Below, in pieces: positions 9,708-14,321 of a DNA stretch of 14,321 bases. The stretch comes from Rodentolepis nana (Eukaryota > Platyhelminthes > Cestoda > Cyclophyllidea > Hymenolepididae): the NCBI GenBank assembly GCA_900617975.1, contig UZAE01001246.1, positions 1-14,321 of the forward strand. The letters are read 5' to 3'. The notes below the pieces were generated by a model, which saw nothing but the letters and a program-made list of their open reading frames with translations, searched no databases and had not been told where the DNA came from. Numbering within the stretch: position 1 is the stretch's first letter; each line of letters starts with the position of its first letter. The translations under genes were made by a program, and so were the position numbers.

Positions 9708-10073
9708 TTAGTGGGGAGCACTTAGTGACATCATACAATTGAGACAATGAAATCTGAAGAGTCCTCTTAATTTAGGGTGGTGACAGAAGCCATTTGCCCT
9801 TGGATAGTCAACATGCGCGTCAATAAGGTCAGAAGTTGATGAATCTGAGTAAATAGAGGTAAATTCCGTAACCTTGTCAACCCATACGGGCCCATGTCAG
9901 CAATCAGATAAAATGGACACTAAGTATGAATCAATGAGGAAGCCACAATGCGAGGCATAATAATCTTCATATACTCTGTTGAGGAAGTGCATTATGGCTG
10001 TCGAGACCGTGCAATCGTTTCCTTCCCCCCCCCCCCCCAATTCTTCATATTTCTTGGTCTTTATTTCAGTCTT
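9708..10073 (-). pseudogene. Interrupted 122-codon coding-like frame, possible repeat relic
   Basis: One minus-strand frame runs for 122 codons with a single internal stop (TGA at 9899-9897). It is open for 58 codons before that stop and 62 after it. It reads straight through a 14-base G-run (C-run on +, 10025-10038), which encodes four glycines. Both halves have a protein-like mix with regular acidic, aromatic and His/Cys residues (for example LNRVYEDYYASHCGFLIDSY and HVDYPRANGFCHHPKLRG). I recognise no family. It may be a decayed mobile-element or gene fragment; chance is possible, since the opposite strand also has long partly open frames here. Confidence 0.25.
10025..10038. repeat. Poly-C tract (14 bases)
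   Basis: An uninterrupted run of 14 C on the plus strand, lying inside the interrupted minus-strand coding-like frame. Confidence 0.9.
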
Positions 10074-10124
10074 TCACATACTTTATAGTCTTTAAGAGCT
10101 TTCGTATTAACTTGGCATCCATAG

Positions 10125-10301
10125 ATCCCTGAATGTGTTTATCGCTACGCATCCAGTAATTTTCGACTGATTAACTCAAGTCCAACACGAGGGTCGGTAG
10201 AATATCGATTTCTCATAGTAAAGGCTCTGGGTGACTCTTTCACTACCCTAATCAAGTGCTACAAACACTTCTCCCAGAAGACTCAGGAAGCTTATTCATA
10301 A
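10125..10301 (+). other. Coding-like 58-codon segment, unidentified
   Basis: The frame is open between stops for 58 codons, with no ATG. The second half (for example RGSVEYRFLIVKALGDSF) reads like genuine protein. It adjoins the interrupted minus-strand frame at 9708-10073, so both could be parts of one decayed element. No domain was recognised. Confidence 0.2.
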
Positions 10302-10894
10302 GATCTCCTTGGTTGAAAACATTTAAAACGACACAGACTACTGAAATGCACATGGAACATGAATTATTTTTTTCTTTATTTTAAATGGCAGGTTTTATGA
10401 TATTTATCATTAGCCCTTACACTTTGACTTCAGCTTTCCCCAATAAATTGAGGTCAAATTTTTAGATTATAGACTTTTTTTGCCGTATGAATATATGTTG
10501 TCCAGAGTGCACCACGTGGAGGTAAGTCTATCGCACACCCCCAGGAACATGAATAAAATGAATAAGAATTTCCAAGAACACAGATTTATGCTTATTTGCA
10601 TTTATTAATAATGCAGTTCACCGTGAGTCAAAGAAAAAGTACATATCGGTGGCAAATAGTCCTTATTATATTCTAACCAGCGACAAAGCTAGAATATTTG
10701 GTATTGTTCATCACAGGTTAGGGAGTAAAATCGGGTGTAGGTAAGAGTTTGAATGTGATACAGGGGGGGGGGGAGAGAAATAGAAAGAATGAGAGAGTGA
10801 AATTAGGGTGTCAGTGGGTCTTCCCTCATTTGGTTTTGACTGGAGTCATGAAATATTTGCCTATTGGGTGGATCGCAATCTAAAAACTTGACTC
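10302..10894. other. Gene-free region with G-run and purine tract
   Basis: No gene is visible. It contains a perfect CCACGTGG E-box palindrome at 10512-10519, an octamer-like ATTTGCAT at 10594-10601, and an 11-base G-run (10763-10773) followed by a GA-rich purine stretch to about 10803. The short motifs may be chance. Confidence 0.5.
10763..10773. repeat. Poly-G tract (11 bases)
   Basis: Eleven G on the plus strand followed by a GA-rich purine stretch. Confidence 0.9.
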
Positions 10895-10999
10895 TTAAGT
10901 ATCGTCAATTGGAACACGGAGCAAACTCTTGTCCACGGTATCTAGTGCTTGTTGTCGGGTCGTCCAATTATGCTGGTTCTTCCTACTAATTGAGTTGAT
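10895..10999 (-). other. Coding-like 34-codon fragment, unidentified
   Basis: A minus-strand frame between stops encodes 34 residues with a hydrophilic, protein-like sequence (for example QHNWTTRQQALDTVD). It is too short to classify and has no start codon. It is most easily read as a piece of a decayed dispersed repeat. Confidence 0.15.
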
Positions 11000-11837
11000 T
11001 TATTCTTCAAGGGGAATAGGATACAGAACAAAACTGAACAATATTAATGTGCTCATGCGATCTTCAAATCACATAGCTTCCATTTATATGTCTTAAAAGC
11101 TCACAATAGGCCCCATGTATCAAACCCTACCACACCACACTGACGGTAAAATGCATATGTATGTATACCTATCTACCTACTCTTTTTTTCTGGCCTGGTA
11201 TTTCAAAAATAAGTGTATCAAGGCTAGTCATCTAATTCGAGGTGTCTTTTACAGCATCAGTCTCATCTCTTAATGCGGTTACCCACACTCCCTTTAGAAT
11301 GTAATGCTGATATCCACAACATGTGAGGTGCCTTACAACATACATGACAACCAATCATAAATTTTATATCTGACGGACCATTTATTTAAGGAGCCGAAGT
11401 GATGTGATTGGTCAAATTAAAATTTTGAATATTTTAGCCCGAATGATTATCGCTTTGGTTTAAAATATACGTCTAAACGTAACCGAAAGGGGCAAATACA
11501 TGTATATACCAAGTTTCAGGGTTTTAATGGGCAAATCAGCGTGTGAAAAATATTAAGCACATAGCGACAAGTATAAGTAAGTATATCCAACTTCATTGAG
11601 ATTAAGTGTTGGATAAAGCGAAGATAATATGGAATCATTTCTAGTTGTGAGCTTTCAAGGCACTTTGATAAGAGAAAAGAAACGAAAATAAACAAATTTC
11701 AACAGACTCTAGAGACACGGAACTTTAATCACCAAGTGAGTTAGAATCTTTATTTGATTGCGATAAAATGGTAGAACTTGCAACTAAATAGATAAATATA
11801 AGCTTTAAAAAGCATATTTCTGAGAGTTGTAATTTTA
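11000..11837. other. Gene-free AT-rich region
   Basis: I see no gene. An imperfect tetranucleotide patch (TATG then CTAC units) lies near 11157-11180. The rest is unremarkable AT-rich sequence. Confidence 0.5.
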
Positions 11838-11967
11838 TAGTGATCGATGTTCTTTCAAAGCGAAAGTGAAGCGAGCAAAGGAAAAAGTGGCAAAGATGGA
11901 ACTGTATGATTCAACCCGACATAACCCGCTTACAGCATATAACGCATACTCAATTTTCATGGGATAA
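11838..11967 (+). other. Possible 3' terminal exon or relic with basic peptide
   Basis: After an AG (ATTTTATAG, ending 11840) the plus strand is open to a TAA at 11965-11967. It encodes a basic Lys/Arg/Ala-rich stretch (FKAKVKRAKEKVAKMELYD) and then a neutral tail. An AATAAA overlaps and follows the stop codon (about 11967-11972). This has the shape of a last exon, but no upstream exon was found. The minus-strand open frame at 11835-12035 covers the same bases and is equally unrecognised. Confidence 0.2.
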
Positions 11968-12361
11968 ATAAATGAAAACTGGGTGTACCCTGGATAACGT
12001 ATACTCATAAGACAAAATAGTCTATAAAGCTGCAATTGACTTCAAACTGCCATGACCCCACTGTATGTCATATTCCACCACTTCCACAGTACTCACCTTA
12101 CTTTACCATTTTCTCCACCTTTGTGTCTGCCCCTTTTACATCTATGAATCACTCTTCTGTTTCCTCTCTCCACTTTTTGTGACTATGATGTTTCTCCCCC
12201 TCTGTGAAACTCGAGGTCAACCGAAGGGCTAATTATAACTATCATAAAGCCTACCATTTGATATAAATAAATATCCTAAAATAAATCAAATATTTTGGGC
12301 CAAATAAGTTGAGTTACAACAGGCCCTTACAAAAAAGAATGAATAATTAAGCACTCGAACA

Positions 12362-12371
12362 CCCCCCCCCC
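12362..12371. repeat. Poly-C tract (10 bases)
   Basis: Ten uninterrupted C on the plus strand. Confidence 0.9.
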
Positions 12372-12534
12372 TAATCCAACGCACTCGCTGAGTCCATTTC
12401 GAAGAGAAGGTACGTAGGGAACCTTAAAATTGGGTTTATTACCAAAAAATGACTATTAAAATTCACGCATGTGAACCAATAGTGAGTCCAGGAGGCTCAA
12501 TTTGGGCCAGAGAGTAGACATTCTGTTACTCCGC

Positions 12535-12578
12535 ATATTGACTAGCATTAACCAATGTCTAGTCATTTAAGTCAATAT
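12535..12578. repeat. Nested inverted repeats
   Basis: ATATTGAC (12535-12542) pairs with GTCAATAT (12571-12578), and inside that TGACTAG (12539-12545) pairs with CTAGTCA (12559-12565). The two pairings share bases, so they are alternative hairpins and not one continuous stem. Function is unknown. Confidence 0.6.
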
Positions 12579-13160
12579 ATGTTCACCAACCCCTCTCTAC
12601 CTCCTGATTCCCCCTATAGTAAAAGGCATTTACATCGCTTTATTGCAAAAGATAACCTAAAATTAAGTACAGGAATAAAGCATTACTTAAATCGTACTAA
12701 AACAGTAATTACGTAGATAAAAATAAAATATACCAATTTAAAATGCCAACTAGATTGGACATGTAGATTTTTAATAAAAAGGCATGTGCAAAATTGACAC
12801 AATAACCAAACGTTTAAGTGTAGTAATAAACGTGAAACGCACGTGACTGAGTAAGCAGTTTGACACGGGTTCGGGTTTTAGAACGGCGAATCATATTATC
12901 ACGGAACAGATGTTTAAGCGATCTACCCTGGGAAGACCGTGATAGTTGTTAGTTGTATCTAATTTCAGACCAAGCAAATCGTAACAATCTAATCACAAGT
13001 CTTCCAAGGCAAATTGCATTTTATCCTTAGAGAGGCAGCACATGGAATGTTCACACGTCTTCACCATTGTCATATCGTAGGGGTTGAGCTATAGTGTAGC
13101 CGAGTGGAACTTGTATTTTCCTAAGTTACCTCTGCCTAAAAGAGGCAGTCTAGGCAGTAA

Positions 13161-13378
13161 ACTCATGTCCCGGAATACGCACCCAATGGGCGACGTCTGC
13201 AGGTGTACTTAACCAATCATACTCCGCTGACACATTACGCGCGCAACAATCGATTTTAAGGCAGAACTCCATTTCCCTTAGTGCGGACGTGGTGTTTGTC
13301 TACGCGCGAGCATATGCGACTGCACGCATGTTCGTGCGTGCTCTTTTGCTCTCTGGGACAGTGATTGGGTAGAATTGG
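13161..13378. promoter_or_regulatory. CpG-dense patch with CCAAT boxes, candidate promoter
   Basis: I count 18 CpG dinucleotides in 13161-13345, far above the surrounding AT-rich DNA. CCAAT occurs at 13183-13187 and 13213-13217 on the plus strand and at 13364-13368 and 13374-13378 on the minus strand (ATTGG on +). A hairpin lies at 13322-13341. This resembles a GC-rich promoter patch, possibly for a gene to the right of the window, but no first exon is recognisable. Confidence 0.3.
13322..13341. repeat. Perfect 7-bp hairpin with 6-nt loop
   Basis: GCACGCA (13322-13328) and TGCGTGC (13335-13341) are exact reverse complements around the loop TGTTCG. The stem is GC-rich and contains CpG steps. 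No T-run follows directly, and there is no reason to call it a terminator in a eukaryote. Confidence 0.7.
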
Positions 13379-14321
13379 CATTTGGGTGGATAATATTGCA
13401 TTAGTGGTTTTGTTTATATACTCCGAACGATCTCCTCACTCCCCCCCTCCCCCGTTTTCTCCTCATACCATCAAGTCTGCACACTTGTGTACTCTTCCTT
13501 TACTGTATGCATATTTGGCCAATCCCACAACGCTGAAGGCACACAGAAACTAGCACGAACTTACAACTCTCAGTGCAATCGACTTTTCCAAACTAGATCA
13601 ACCCCAATCGAGTTATTGCACTTTATTCATAGGAGTTGGTAAAATTATATTTTATTTTGCACATGACTAGGAGTTATGATGAGTAAAACTGAAACTCCAG
13701 TTTTGAGATCTCACGGATGAGCAGATTGTGACGTCACTTTGACCAATTCGAGTTTAACGTAATCATACTTTATTGGTGTATGCCTTATTAATCCATTTTC
13801 TAAATTCGTTGAATTCTGCGCGTTAAGGGTAAATCTAATTAACATTAGTTAAAGAATATTTGGTACGGTTATGGTCTGGGATGCGAGTAGAAATTGGTTC
13901 CGAAAATCCTTCTTAATCAGAAAGATTCAGTTGTTCTGTTAAATCTCGTTTTGATTACTATTAGTGAATCCGAATAACTATGATATACAAAGATTCCATT
14001 GCGGGTACCTCGTATCTTAAATGGCAGTCGTGTTAAGACAGCACTAAGGAAGCACGTAGTTTACCAATTGGTTCCTTATACCCAGAAAAAAGTTTTCCAC
14101 TTTCTTTTTCAAAACTATTGTTGGAAAGTTGCACCATCATTTGCTCAATCACGAACACTTTCAGGCTTATTTTCTCTGTCAATATTGCACACTTTCCCTA
14201 CTCTGAGTCAGCTCCACCTCACTATTCAATAGCTTATATGAGATGCTGCGTCACTCATTGTCTGGGATCAAATGACCTGAGTGACACCAAATGTTGAAAT
14301 TCGGTTCCCTTCCTCCCCCCC
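13379..14321. other. Gene-free right flank
   Basis: Open frames at 13365-13553 and 13999-14232 (62 and 77 codons) lack ATG starts and recognisable domains. A C-rich tract lies at 13441-13453, a perfect CRE palindrome TGACGTCA at 13729-13736, and the window ends in a C-run of at least seven bases. Confidence 0.5.
13441..13453. repeat. Poly-C tract
   Basis: Seven C, one T, then five C on the plus strand, in a pyrimidine-rich neighbourhood. Confidence 0.9.

Larger units (their letters stand above)
11968..13160. other. Gene-free region with pyrimidine-rich tract
   Basis: No gene is visible. The plus strand from about 12050 to 12210 is markedly C/T-rich. A 10-base C-run lies at 12362-12371. Nested inverted repeats lie at 12535-12578. 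CpG becomes more frequent from about 12825 onward. Confidence 0.5.

Noticed and set aside
11409..13747. ATTGGTCAAA at 11409-11418 inverted at 13738-13747, as termini of a mobile element
   Set aside because: The match is only 10 bp, the flanks do not extend it, and no target duplication or transposase was seen.
13999..14232. Possible retroelement fragment (HVVYQL-like motif)
   Set aside because: The residues expected after the motif in GIY-YIG or reverse-transcriptase relatives are absent, and the match is too short.

Overview
The window looks like animal nuclear DNA, most likely from a parasitic flatworm (tapeworm or fluke). It is AT-rich. Its genes are split by very small GT-AG introns (30-42 bp in six of them, 66 bp in another), use the standard stop codons, and encode clear relatives of animal proteins, including a motile-cilium protein. 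Pyrimidine-rich AG sites lie 6-20 nt before the start codons, as expected for spliced-leader trans-splicing or for a short 5' UTR intron. The flatworm assignment is an inference from gene architecture; no species can be named.

The left half (945-7335) holds three genes. (1) A minus-strand two-exon gene at 945-2826 encodes a 229-residue bZIP transcription factor with a C/EBP-like basic region. (2) Divergent from it, across a gap of about 1 kb, a plus-strand five-exon gene at 3850-5576 encodes a 511-residue RGP1 homologue, a partner subunit of the RIC1-RGP1 exchange factor for RAB6 at the Golgi. (3) Converging on RGP1, a minus-strand six-exon gene at 5645-7335 encodes a 508-residue SPAG6/PF16 armadillo-repeat protein of the ciliary and flagellar axoneme. 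Only 68 bp separate the RGP1 and SPAG6 stop codons, and the likely SPAG6 polyadenylation signal lies in that gap. I built all exon joins by hand from splice sites and reading frame; in each gene the phases close exactly.

The right half (7336-14321) has no gene I can support. It is AT-rich DNA with several poly-C or poly-G runs and a CpG-dense patch near 13161-13345 that contains a perfect hairpin and sits among CCAAT boxes. It also contains several stretches that read like fragments of old coding sequence (8054-8269, 9708-10073, 10125-10301, 10895-10999, 11838-11967). These may be decayed repeats or transposable elements, but I recognise no family.

The three genes have unrelated roles (transcription, Golgi trafficking, cilia), and nothing suggests a joint pathway. 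I found no CRISPR array, tRNA, rRNA, intact transposon or clearly novel system. The most interesting points are the set of ultrashort introns, the leucine-poor zipper, the overlapping 3' ends, the stop-free RGP1 introns and the coding-like relics on the right.
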